A stretch of DNA of 64,000 nucleotides from Lachnoclostridium sp. UBA7215 (lineage in GTDB: Bacteria > Bacillota > Clostridia > Lachnospirales > Lachnospiraceae), in NCBI GenBank assembly GCA_002490465.1, contig DKUB01000070.1, forward strand, positions 52,632 to 116,631. The letters are read 5' to 3'. Under the pieces are notes generated by a model. It saw only the letters and a list, made by a program, of their open reading frames with translations, did no database searches and was not told the DNA's origin. Made by a program: the position numbers and the translations under genes. Below, piece by piece: positions 8,971 to 16,972 of the stretch (position 1 is the first letter of the stretch; each line of letters opens with the position of its first letter).

Positions 8971-9064
8971 TAGAAAAGGTACAGCCGCAGCAGACGGTTT
9001 TGCATTGGTTAATAGTTACTTAAGTAAAAAGCAACCTAAACCTTGGTCGGGCGGTTGCTTTTTT
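8971..9064 (+). ncRNA. Putative small RNA, type I antitoxin-like
   Basis: A transcript from about 8971 would be ~94 nt and end at a perfect 11-bp terminator (AAAAAGCAACC / GGTTGCTTTTT) with a T-tail. It is convergent with, and complementary to, the 3' part of a minus-strand transcript carrying a broken hydrophobic ORF with its own SD. This matches the txpA/ratA style of type I toxin-antitoxin layout, where the RNA antitoxin overlaps the toxin mRNA 3' end. The identity is inferred from layout only. Confidence 0.45.
9026..9064. terminator. Bidirectional intrinsic terminator
   Basis: A perfect 11-bp stem (9026-9036 with 9053-9063) encloses a 16-base loop. It is flanked by T-rich sequence on the + strand and reads as GGTTGCTTTTT on the - strand, so it can stop both the small RNA and the opposing transcript. 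Confidence 0.8.
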
Positions 9065-9220
9065 GTTTAACATAGGGGCAGTTCGCAGAGCGTACTGCCC
9101 GTTGTTTTTTGTCATACACCAGCCGCACCAGTGAAACTAAAGTACGGATTATGGTGGCAACGACACCTACAATGTCAAACAATACTTGCTGACCTTTCGT
9201 AATACTTTCCTCATAGGCAT
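9036..9220 (-). pseudogene. Possible remnant of a small hydrophobic toxin ORF
   Basis: The minus strand has a good SD (GGAGG at 9223-9227) before ATG at 9220 or 9214, but that frame stops after 17 codons (stop at 9167-9169). A shifted frame is open from about 9251 to a stop at 9036-9038. It encodes a hydrophobic stretch (VLFDIVGVVATIIRTLVSLV) followed by a basic tail (RLVYDKKQRA), the profile of small type I toxins, but has no start codon near the SD. A single frameshift would join the two. The family is not certain. Confidence 0.35.
9066..9138 (+). repeat. Direct repeat copy 2 flanking the Rpn gene
   Basis: This is the counterpart of 7578-7660. It contains a perfect 7-bp stem (GGGCAGT at 9076-9082 with ACTGCCC at 9094-9100) followed by GTTGTTTTTT, a second terminator-like hairpin, and then GTCATACACCAGC as in copy 1. 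The first ten bases of the stem arm (GGGCAGTTCG) recur in inverted orientation at about 9469-9478, just before the pilin gene. Confidence 0.7.
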
Positions 9221-9403
9221 CACCTCCAAATGCGAGGAAGCCCGTATGTACTTATACGCGGAAAGGCAAAACCGCCACCTGATGCTACAACAGCACCCGT
9301 AATGTGATTGCAGCATAATCACATACACATATCAATAAATATATCACAATCTGTAAATATTTGTAAAATTATTGAAAAAATACCACGAGTATCTAAAAAG
9401 AAA

Positions 9404-9432
9404 TTGACATATTCCCACAAAAATACTATAAT
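9404..9432 (+). promoter_or_regulatory. Perfect promoter for the pilin gene
   Basis: TTGACA (9404-9409), 17-base spacer, TATAAT (9427-9432). This gives the major pilin and the genes behind it their own strong promoter, downstream of the Rpn insertion. Bases 9139-9403 contain the 5' part of the minus-strand toxin-like transcript and otherwise no feature I can support. Confidence 0.75.
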
Positions 9433-9446
9433 TATTATAATATAAT

Positions 9447-9467
9447 CTACTCTGTGGCGCAGAGTAG
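9447..9467. promoter_or_regulatory. Perfect inverted repeat in the pilin leader
   Basis: CTACTCTG-TGGCG-CAGAGTAG is a perfect 8-bp inverted repeat with a 5-base loop, starting about 15 bases after the -10 element, at or just inside the transcript start. It could be an operator or a 5' stabilising hairpin on the abundant pilin mRNA. It has no T-tail, so it is not a terminator. Confidence 0.6.
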
Positions 9468-9521
9468 ACGAACTGCCCTTGATTATCCCAAAAGGAAGGG
9501 TAAAAAAATAAAAAGGAGTGT

Positions 9522-10007
9522 ATGGGTATGAAGAAAAAGATTCAGAAGTATCTGGCTGGCGAGAGAGAGGGCTTCTCCCTTGTTGAGCTGATTATTGTAA
9601 TTGCTATTATGGCAATTCTGATTGGTGTTGTTACACTGGCGGTACTGCCAAATATCGCAAAATCAAAAGAGAGCAAGGATATTACGGCGTTGGATTCACT
9701 ATTAAGTGCGGTCAATAATGCAGTGGCATCCCAGCAGGTTTCAACATCCGGTTCGTTTGATATGGCGATTGCCAGTAATCAGGCAACATTCCCTGCTGCT
9801 GGTAGTAGTACAATTGCGGATGAAGTATCAAAATTAATGGGTAAAACTGCGATTGATTTGTCTTCTTCAAAATGTCAGTCAGCTGCACAGATTCATTGTG
9901 CTTGGACATTCAGCGGTTCAACAATTGGAATTACTGTTACTGTTCAGGATTCTGCTGGTGCAAAGGTAACAGGAGATTATATGGGAGATTTTGAGGTTAA
10001 GAACTAA
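9522..10007 (+). CDS. pilA: Major type IV pilin (PilA-like)
   Basis: This is the candidate major pilus subunit. The 161-residue precursor has a basic leader (MGMKKKIQKYLAGEREG) and the class III cleavage site G|FSLVELIIVIA, with Glu at +5 of the mature protein. The hydrophobic helix continues to about residue 43. The globular part is small (about 115 residues), rich in Ser/Ala/Thr, with two cysteines (SSKCQSA and IHCAWTF) that could form a disulfide. SD AAAAGGAGTGT lies just upstream. The dedicated promoter and position as first gene after the gap support a major pilin rather than a minor one. Confidence 0.9.
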   Translation: MGMKKKIQKYLAGEREGFSLVELIIVIAIMAILIGVVTLAVLPNIAKSKESKDITALDSLLSAVNNAVASQQVSTSGSFDMAIASNQATFPAAGSSTIADEVSKLMGKTAIDLSSSKCQSAAQIHCAWTFSGSTIGITVTVQDSAGAKVTGDYMGDFEVKN

Positions 10008-10057
10008 TCTTAAAAGCTAACTATATCTGAACAACTTGTACAAGAGGAGAATCCGCT

Positions 10058-10837
10058 ATGGCATGGGAACATTACATTCTCTACATAATTGTATTCTTAT
10101 ATGGCATTGTCATCGGAAGCTTTCTGAATGTCTGCATATACCGGATACCAAAGGGAGAAAACATTGTCACAGTGGGTTCTCATTGTCTACATTGCAATCA
10201 CAAATTGCGCTGGTATGACTTATTTCCGCTCTTTAGCTGGCTGTTTCTCAGAGGAAAATGCCGCTACTGTGGGGCGGGGATATCCATCCAGTATCCTGTC
10301 ATTGAGGGATTCAATGGGTTACTTTATCTGGTGGTATTTTTCGTGAACGGATGGAATGTGGACAGTTTTTTGTACTGTACGATGACTTCAATACTAATTG
10401 TGATAAGTGTCATTGACTACCGGATTATGATGATTCCGACGGCAGCAGACTTTCTTTTATTAGCAGTGGGGCTGATACATCTTTTTTTACATTTGAATGA
10501 GTGGACTTATTATGTAATTGGCTTCGTTTCGGTAGGCCTTTTTCTGCTATTATGCGCCCTGTTATTCCGTGCTGCGACTGGAAAGAGCGGACTGGGACTT
10601 GGTGATGTAGAATTAATGGCATGCGCCGGACTTTGTATTGGTTGGGGACACGGCTTGTTTGCTATTGTTTTGGGCTCTGTCCTGGGTGTTCTGGTAGAGG
10701 GGACAAAAATACTGGTCACGAAGAAAAAAGGAAAATTTCCGTTTGGTCCCTATTTATCCATTGGTGTGTGGATAGCAGCATTGTGGGGAAACATGCTATA
10801 TGAGTGGTATATGAATTGGGCTATGGGGATGAACTAA
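10058..10837 (+). CDS. pilD: Prepilin peptidase PilD
   Basis: PilD is the membrane aspartyl protease that cleaves and N-methylates prepilins; its substrates here are the pilin and the minor pilins of the same locus. The 259-residue product starts with the GSFLNVCIYRIP motif. It then has two CxxC pairs (CLHC and CRYC), typical of the bifunctional peptidase/methylase. The catalytic aspartates are seen in VIDYRIMMIP and GLGLGDVEL. Several membrane spans follow. SD GAGGAG is 8 bases upstream. It lies 50 bases after pilA. Confidence 0.95.
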   Translation: MAWEHYILYIIVFLYGIVIGSFLNVCIYRIPKGENIVTVGSHCLHCNHKLRWYDLFPLFSWLFLRGKCRYCGAGISIQYPVIEGFNGLLYLVVFFVNGWNVDSFLYCTMTSILIVISVIDYRIMMIPTAADFLLLAVGLIHLFLHLNEWTYYVIGFVSVGLFLLLCALLFRAATGKSGLGLGDVELMACAGLCIGWGHGLFAIVLGSVLGVLVEGTKILVTKKKGKFPFGPYLSIGVWIAALWGNMLYEWYMNWAMGMN

Positions 10838-10933
10838 AAAATTATTACAAAAGCGTTTTGTTGCTTTTAGAGTTTTCAAGCTCTTTTGAGTGCTGTAAAA
10901 GCAGCAAAGAGAATGCGTCAGGAGGAGAGCTAG

Positions 10934-12559
10934 ATGGCAAAAAAAGTGGTTGTGGTACGTGTGGGTTCAAGGACAACCCATATTGTACATATGGATAATG
11001 CCATGAATAACCCAACAATATATGGATGTGTGCGTATACCGACACCGGAGCATGCTTTTGTAGACGGTATGATTTCGGATGTTGTAGAGGTTGCCAGAAG
11101 GATAAAAACGGCATGCCAGGAAAAAGGGATTCATACGAAGGACGTTATTTTTACGATTGCGTCCTCTAAAATCGCGAGCAGGGAAACAACAATTCCGGTA
11201 GTAAATAAAACAAAAATATCGCAGCTTGTTATGAGCCAGGTTTCTGATTTGTTTCCGGTAGATTCTGACAGTTATATCTTTTCGTACCTGCTCCAGGGAG
11301 CGCCCAGACAGGACAAGGATGCCTCGCAAGTTCAGGATGTCCGGATTTTTGCCATACCTTCCGATATGGTGGATTGTTATTATACACTAGCCAATACAAT
11401 AGGTATGAATGTTGTGGCTTTGGAGGCAGACGGAAATAGTATTTTTGAGATTATGAGACGGCAGGTAACGGAAGGGGTTATCATGTCGGTGCAGTTAAAT
11501 CGTGAGTCCACGCTGGTAAATATTATGACAGGGGAAAATCTTTTGCTGCAGCGTACCATTCCTTATGGGATTAATGCGTTTGCTGAGGTTGTGGTCCACG
11601 AACCGGCTTTTCAGGTAAGGGATATTGAAGAGGCATATCGCATGCTGAATACCCAGCGGGTGCTGGTGGGACATTTGAGTGAAGAAAATCCAACAGGAGA
11701 TTTTTCTTTAGAAAAGAGGATTGAAGTTACAGACAATGGGGAATACATGATTAGCAACATTTTCCGTATTGTGGAATATTATAATTCTAAATTTAAAGCT
11801 CAACCTATTAAGGAAATTATATGTGCCGGTATTGGATGTGCTGTAGTTGGAATTCATGAGTTGATTGCCAATGAGGTTGGAATTCCGGTAAGCAAGCCGG
11901 AAAAGTTAGTGGGGATCCGTTTTAACCGTAAGGTGTCCATGGATGCCGCGCTTCTTCAATATATTAACTGTTTTGGCGCAGTATTTAAGCCGGTGCGGTT
12001 CATTCCCAGGGAGATAGCCAGGAAAGAAGCAAAAAAGGGAGCATTGACAGGTGCTATACTCATATTTATCGGATTATTTTTACTCAGTGGAGTGTTAGCA
12101 GGATTATCGGTTTTTCAGGTTTTGATGGCCACGGAAGAAAGGGATATAGCCAGGGAGAGGCATGATGCAATGGCATCCGTTCAGACCGAATTTACTGAGC
12201 TGACTCAGATTGTAACGGATTATGGGATGTATAAAATGGTGAAAGCCGGTATTGATACACATGGAAATCATTTTCACGCATTATTAGACCGGATATCAGA
12301 TTTGTGCCCTAAATCGTTTAAAATTCAGAGTATTGTGGCGGATGAGATGAAAGTTACAATAAGTGCTGTATCCGTGGACCGCCTCTCATCGCTCTCTAAA
12401 CTGCAGATGCAGTTAAATAAAATAGAAAATATTCAGAATGTTACGATTGCACAGATTTCGGAATCTACGGAGGCATTAACAAAGAAAAAACAGTATGTAT
12501 ACACATTAGAATTTTCCTATATCAGTTCTATTTTGGCAACGGCAGAAGGGGGGCAGTGA
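10934..12559 (+). CDS. PilM-PilN fusion, pilus alignment subcomplex
   Basis: In most systems PilM (FtsA-like, cytoplasmic) and PilN (single-pass membrane) are separate and bind each other. Here one 541-residue protein carries both. Residues 1-~365 are PilM-like (VVVVRVGSRTTHIV, later CAGIGCAVVGIHEL). Residues ~373-397 form a membrane span (GAILIFIGLFLLSGVLAGLS). Residues ~400-541 are PilN-like with a coiled segment and a ferredoxin-like end (FKIQSIVADEMKVTIS). The PilM-PilN joint is where the short PilN N-terminal tail would normally dock on PilM. SD AGGAGGAG precedes the ATG. The PilO-like gene starts one base after the stop. Confidence 0.88.
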   Translation: MAKKVVVVRVGSRTTHIVHMDNAMNNPTIYGCVRIPTPEHAFVDGMISDVVEVARRIKTACQEKGIHTKDVIFTIASSKIASRETTIPVVNKTKISQLVMSQVSDLFPVDSDSYIFSYLLQGAPRQDKDASQVQDVRIFAIPSDMVDCYYTLANTIGMNVVALEADGNSIFEIMRRQVTEGVIMSVQLNRESTLVNIMTGENLLLQRTIPYGINAFAEVVVHEPAFQVRDIEEAYRMLNTQRVLVGHLSEENPTGDFSLEKRIEVTDNGEYMISNIFRIVEYYNSKFKAQPIKEIICAGIGCAVVGIHELIANEVGIPVSKPEKLVGIRFNRKVSMDAALLQYINCFGAVFKPVRFIPREIARKEAKKGALTGAILIFIGLFLLSGVLAGLSVFQVLMATEERDIARERHDAMASVQTEFTELTQIVTDYGMYKMVKAGIDTHGNHFHALLDRISDLCPKSFKIQSIVADEMKVTISAVSVDRLSSLSKLQMQLNKIENIQNVTIAQISESTEALTKKKQYVYTLEFSYISSILATAEGGQ

Positions 12560-12560
12560 T

Positions 12561-13319
12561 ATGTCAATTAATCAGAAACGTGTTGTCTTGATTTTGGCTG
12601 GCCTGCTCATTCTGGTCTGTACATTTTTTCTGCTCTATCAGCCAAATGCAGACAAGGTATTAGAGTTAGAAACGGAGACAGCTCACTATCAGAGCCAGAT
12701 TAGTTTTTTGAGTACTCTTCAGCTGCAGGTGAACCAGCTGAAGAAGGAGACACCGGCGTATACAGAGGAAATGACAGAATTTATGGATAAGTTTCCAAGT
12801 CGTATGACCCAGCCGAAGGCGATATATAATGTTTACCGGATGATGATAAAGACAGGAATCAGAGTAAAGGCTATTGATCCGGGAGTAGAACAGACCTTTT
12901 TTAATGCGGGGAATCTTTTGGGTACAGGGGGAGATAGCGCCGGCACAGCCAACAGCGCTGGCACAGCCAACAGCGCCGGAACAACGGATACTTCTGCAGT
13001 GGCAAGCCCCGGAGGGGCGGAAGTGGATCCGGAAATCTTAGTCCCTGTCCATGAGATGGTTGGAAAAGTTACCCCATATGAATTGACAATAAGCGGAAGC
13101 TTAGCACAGATAGAAAAGGCATTAGACTGGATTTCAGAAAATGAAGAGCATATGGCGGTTACAGATGTATCTCTGACATATGACTCCAGCACCGGAAAGC
13201 TGAGCGGGACAATGTCAGTCAATTACTATGCAATGAATGGAAATGGTGTTATGTATGAGGAGCCGGATATTTCTGGTATTACAATCGGGTCGAAAAATAT
13301 ATTTGGTACAGTAAAATAA
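12561..13319 (+). CDS. pilO: PilO-like pilus alignment protein
   Basis: PilO pairs with PilN to link the platform to the outer parts of the machine. The 252-residue product has one N-terminal membrane span (about 9-27, VVLILAGLLILVCTFFLLY), a coiled coil (about 32-75), then a split ferredoxin-like domain. The domain is interrupted by a low-complexity linker with tandem SAGTAN repeats (about 126-143). It is assigned by order, topology and size; sequence conservation in this family is low. Confidence 0.78.
   Translation: MSINQKRVVLILAGLLILVCTFFLLYQPNADKVLELETETAHYQSQISFLSTLQLQVNQLKKETPAYTEEMTEFMDKFPSRMTQPKAIYNVYRMMIKTGIRVKAIDPGVEQTFFNAGNLLGTGGDSAGTANSAGTANSAGTTDTSAVASPGGAEVDPEILVPVHEMVGKVTPYELTISGSLAQIEKALDWISENEEHMAVTDVSLTYDSSTGKLSGTMSVNYYAMNGNGVMYEEPDISGITIGSKNIFGTVK
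12936..12989 (+). repeat. 18-bp tandem repeat within pilO
   Basis: Three adjacent 18-base units (12936-12953, 12954-12971, 12972-12989) encode SAGTAN, SAGTAN and SAGTTD. The first two differ by one silent base; the third has diverged. Because the unit is a multiple of three, gain or loss would only change linker length. Confidence 0.9.
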
Positions 13320-13373
13320 CGGACAGCGTGCCTGGCAGGCTGTCTACATGCTCAGGAAAGGAGACAGGGACGG

Positions 13374-14513
13374 ATGAGACAGAATACTTATCATCACTAT
13401 AAAATGCGCGAGGGCTTTTCTCTTGTAGAAGTGATTATTGCAGTTACCGTATTGGCAATATTGACGATTCCGATACTGGCTTATGTTACAAATGCGTCTG
13501 TCTCCACTTCAAGGGGGAGGGATACCCAGCAGGCTAATGTGGCAGGTGAGACAGTTATGGAGGAGCTGAATGCCATCCAGGGATTTGAACAGCTGGAGGC
13601 GACGCCGGACCCTTCGTCCACGGCCGGGCCGAACTGGACTGTGACAGTGAATAATGCGGATCAGAAAGCAGTTGTGACACAGGATATTACATTGGATGGT
13701 TTTACTTATCATGTAATAGCAGATGTGGATTATAAATATGCGGCACAAGACAGCAGCGGCAATGATAAAACATATAATGCCTATGAGGTACCAGAGTTAA
13801 AAGAGGTTTATTCGCCCAATAATGCAGTATTGCAGGAGTCTGACCAGGCGGAGACTGCATTGAGTGAGTTTTATTACGAAAACCAGTCAACGAATAAAAA
13901 TTCTATATTAAACAGCATGCAAAGGGCATTATGTATTGATGTAGAAAAGACAACAGATGCGGGAAGGGACATATATTGGATTAAGGGATATTATAAGTTT
14001 TGGTATGGCGGTGAGAAAAAAATATTTACAATCCGCGATACAAAGATTGAGACGAGTAAATTAAAAAATATTTATATTTTTTATAAAGTTTTAAATCAAA
14101 ATATTACAAGCGAAAAGGCAGAGGTCAGATTTTTAAATTTCTCTGAGAGTGATAGTATCAGTAAATTGAATTTTTATTTTGTCTTACAGGATACTCCGTC
14201 AACGAATGTTGATTCATCGATAAGGAAACCTTCTGGTTATGTACTGGATATTAACAGTATAAGTAACGGTCCGGACAATCCGGAACCATTAAATCCGGCT
14301 TCCGCAGGCGACTATAATAAGGCAAAATATTTTACAAACGGCATAGAAAAAGCCGGGACTTCACCGATCGTGCAGTTTGACAAGAATGTGGTAAAGAGAG
14401 AAACCGGAAAGAGGATTGCGGCAATCAAAGTAGATGTATATATAAAAAATGCATCCGGCATTTACAACGAGGCTGACCGTCTGGTGCAGTTAAAATCTTC
14501 AAAATCAAATTAA
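13374..14513 (+). CDS. Minor prepilin, PilV-like
   Basis: The 379-residue product has a class III prepilin leader ending REG|FSLVEVIIAVTVLAILTIPIL, with Glu at +5, so it should be cut by the PilD in this locus. After the helix comes a Thr/Ser-rich extracellular domain of about 330 residues, far larger than a major pilin's. The leader is short and basic (MRQNTYHHYKMREG). PilV-type minor pilins prime assembly and may sit at the tip. SD GGAAAGGAGAC precedes the ATG. The following gene begins 27 bases downstream. Confidence 0.82.
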   Translation: MRQNTYHHYKMREGFSLVEVIIAVTVLAILTIPILAYVTNASVSTSRGRDTQQANVAGETVMEELNAIQGFEQLEATPDPSSTAGPNWTVTVNNADQKAVVTQDITLDGFTYHVIADVDYKYAAQDSSGNDKTYNAYEVPELKEVYSPNNAVLQESDQAETALSEFYYENQSTNKNSILNSMQRALCIDVEKTTDAGRDIYWIKGYYKFWYGGEKKIFTIRDTKIETSKLKNIYIFYKVLNQNITSEKAEVRFLNFSESDSISKLNFYFVLQDTPSTNVDSSIRKPSGYVLDINSISNGPDNPEPLNPASAGDYNKAKYFTNGIEKAGTSPIVQFDKNVVKRETGKRIAAIKVDVYIKNASGIYNEADRLVQLKSSKSN

Positions 14514-14540
14514 TCCGGATAAGAAGGGGGCGTAAACGGC

Positions 14541-16949
14541 ATGGCAGTATTTCATAAGATAAGAGAATTCTTTCAGAATAAGCGGCTGAAAGAAGGTTCC
14601 TCTATGGTGTCAGTTATCATTGGGGTTACTTTTCTTGCGGCGGTTGGACTGATTGCTCTTACGGTGGCCACACATTATATTACAGCTGTTTATGTGGACA
14701 GGAATTCGACTGATAATTTTTATCAGACTGAGGGGATTCTCGAAGAGGTAAAGACTGGAATTGTCCAGTATGCCAGTGAATCAGCAGATGATGCCTATCA
14801 GTATATATTAGATCATTATCTGAATCAGACGACAGAAAATAAAAAAGATCAGTTTGCCAAGATGTTTATGACTCTGATGGGAAAAAAACTGAAGGGTGAA
14901 GCAATTCCGGATGTCAAGACACAGTCGGAGGATTTTGGTAACCTGTTTGTGGATCCGGTAACAGGAACCCAGCAGAAATTTTTTGATGATTTTGACAGTC
15001 AGTTAAAAGTTCTGCAGGGCTGTGGTTCTCATGAAGACAATTTGAATCGAGTAAAGAAATTATCAACACTGCCGGATGCGGTAAAATTGAAAAGTGGAAA
15101 AACGCAATATGAGTATGTGATAAAAAAAGATAAGAAAAACGGATATTATATGACGATAAAAAATCTTCTGATTGACTACACGGATGCGTCAGGCTACCGT
15201 TCTACGATAGATACGGATATTGTCATGACGGTTCCGGACTATAAGTTTGAGGGAGATTCTACATTAGGCGAGCTCAGAGACTATATTTCTGTCTCGGATG
15301 ATACCCTTCTTGTAAATACATCATCAGCGGCGACAAATTTTACAGGAAATATATATGCCGGGACTTCACTTGGAGATATAAAGAAAGGGCAGGGAATTAA
15401 GGTGGCTCAGAATGCTCAGGTGAATTTTAACAGCCAGAGGATGATTAGCAGAGGCAGCATGGATATCCTTCCTGGTGCAACCGTTGATTTGGCAGGGGAG
15501 TCTGGTGCAGCCGATTTGTGGTTGAATAATATCCGGCTGACTTATGACGGCGGTTCAGCAGAAAGTATGCAGGATACGACAAACTTCAAGTTGAATGCCA
15601 ATGCCTATATTGCGAATGACCTGGACATCGCCACGGATAATTGTGTAGTTGACTTAAATGGAAAATATTACGGATATAGTTACAGCAAGGAAAATGATAT
15701 TTCGGACACCCAGCAGTCCGATTACAGCAGTGCAATTCTTGTCAATGGGAAAAATACATGGCTAAAAGCAAATGGACTGCAGAAGCTGATTTTGGCAGGA
15801 CGTACCTTTGTTTCCCGTAAAAATGCAGATGGTTCTCAGGCGGATACTTCTGATATTATGATGGGCGAGTCTCTTGCTGTAAAGAGTAATCAGTTGGTGT
15901 ATCTTGTACCGGATAAGTATATAAAGCCGTATGTAGACGAAGGGGATATTACTACAGGCAAAGAAAACATGGAGGGCCATAACCCGGTTGCTGTTACGGA
16001 GAAAATAAACATTGACGAAGAGGGACTGCTCAATGATTTTAGCGGCCTGCTCAACACAGCAGAGCCTTATACAAAGAATTACACAAATACGGTTGGGGAC
16101 GGATATGTATTTTATTATCTGAATTTTAAGGACGCCGATTCTGCTAACAAATATTTCCGGCAGTATTATATGGATGAAGACGGTCTTGACGAAGATGGCA
16201 ACAAGATGCCGAATAGAGAGCTTTTGGATGAGCGTGCGGATGTATATATCAGTGATAACGATAGTTCGGGAATGAAGATTTCACCGCATTTGTATCTGAT
16301 TGCCGGAAATATTGTAAATAATTATAGCAAACAGTCTGGTTCGAGCCTGTTGGCAAAGGGGCAGGACAACGATTATTTTTCAAATTCCGGGACACCGAAA
16401 AATGAGCTTCTTACGGATGGCCGCAGGCAGGGATATGATTATGTGGGCTTTCAGAGGACGCTTCTTGCATCGGGAAGTACAGGGTCTATGAGATTGGATG
16501 ACTCAGAGAATACATCTGTTTCAGGGCGTCTTGTTTCAGGACGGATTCTTGAGACCGGAGATATTACAACGAGAACAGTTGATGTTCCGGCAGAATTTAC
16601 ATCGGGTTCAGGTGGCGCTAAAATTCAGATGATAGCTTCCTCGTCTGGAACGGTGCCAGTTACCATTGACAGAGGACTTGTCATTGCCGGTGAGGGTGTA
16701 GAAGTTGAAGTGAGTAATAACTTTACCGGACTTATTCTTTCAGCTGGAAAAGTGACAATACGTCATGCTTCGAATCCTACGTTAAAAGCGGACATGGTTT
16801 TGATGGACCAGATTATGGAATATATCAAATCGGACCCTGATCTGGCAAAAATATTTAAGGGCTTCAATGGTCAGTTGACAGATAATCCGACGGAGGCAGC
16901 CCGCTGTATCTCGTATGATAACTGGACAAAGAATGACGTACAGAATTAA
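14541..16949 (+). CDS. Large pilus-locus protein with atypical prepilin-like N-terminus
   Basis: No family is recognised for this 802-residue protein. It begins with a basic stretch (about 1-18) and then GSSMVSVIIGVTFLAAVGLIAL, a prepilin-like helix with Gly at -1 but Ser instead of Glu at +5. Among pseudopilins, GspK is known to lack that Glu and to cap the tip with a large domain. The region of about 250-480 is rich in Asn/Gly/Asp and short hydrophobic strands (FTGNIYAGTSLGDI, VNFNSQRMISRGSMDI), suggesting a beta-helix or beta-rich fold. The C-terminal part has similar strands (VTIDRGLVIAGEGVEVEVS). Placed between two minor prepilins, it is a candidate tip adhesin. Confidence 0.8.
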   Translation: MAVFHKIREFFQNKRLKEGSSMVSVIIGVTFLAAVGLIALTVATHYITAVYVDRNSTDNFYQTEGILEEVKTGIVQYASESADDAYQYILDHYLNQTTENKKDQFAKMFMTLMGKKLKGEAIPDVKTQSEDFGNLFVDPVTGTQQKFFDDFDSQLKVLQGCGSHEDNLNRVKKLSTLPDAVKLKSGKTQYEYVIKKDKKNGYYMTIKNLLIDYTDASGYRSTIDTDIVMTVPDYKFEGDSTLGELRDYISVSDDTLLVNTSSAATNFTGNIYAGTSLGDIKKGQGIKVAQNAQVNFNSQRMISRGSMDILPGATVDLAGESGAADLWLNNIRLTYDGGSAESMQDTTNFKLNANAYIANDLDIATDNCVVDLNGKYYGYSYSKENDISDTQQSDYSSAILVNGKNTWLKANGLQKLILAGRTFVSRKNADGSQADTSDIMMGESLAVKSNQLVYLVPDKYIKPYVDEGDITTGKENMEGHNPVAVTEKINIDEEGLLNDFSGLLNTAEPYTKNYTNTVGDGYVFYYLNFKDADSANKYFRQYYMDEDGLDEDGNKMPNRELLDERADVYISDNDSSGMKISPHLYLIAGNIVNNYSKQSGSSLLAKGQDNDYFSNSGTPKNELLTDGRRQGYDYVGFQRTLLASGSTGSMRLDDSENTSVSGRLVSGRILETGDITTRTVDVPAEFTSGSGGAKIQMIASSSGTVPVTIDRGLVIAGEGVEVEVSNNFTGLILSAGKVTIRHASNPTLKADMVLMDQIMEYIKSDPDLAKIFKGFNGQLTDNPTEAARCISYDNWTKNDVQN

Positions 16950-16972
16950 TGATTTATGGAGGTGGACATAAA

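Noticed and set aside
8864..9070. 68-codon + strand frame at the Rpn end and small RNA
   Set aside because: Overlaps Rpn out of frame and then the small RNA terminator; no SD.
9433..9521. Cyclic di-GMP riboswitch before the pilin gene, as seen upstream of pilA1 in Clostridioides difficile
   Set aside because: The leader is under 90 bases and lacks the conserved riboswitch cores; only a simple palindrome is seen.
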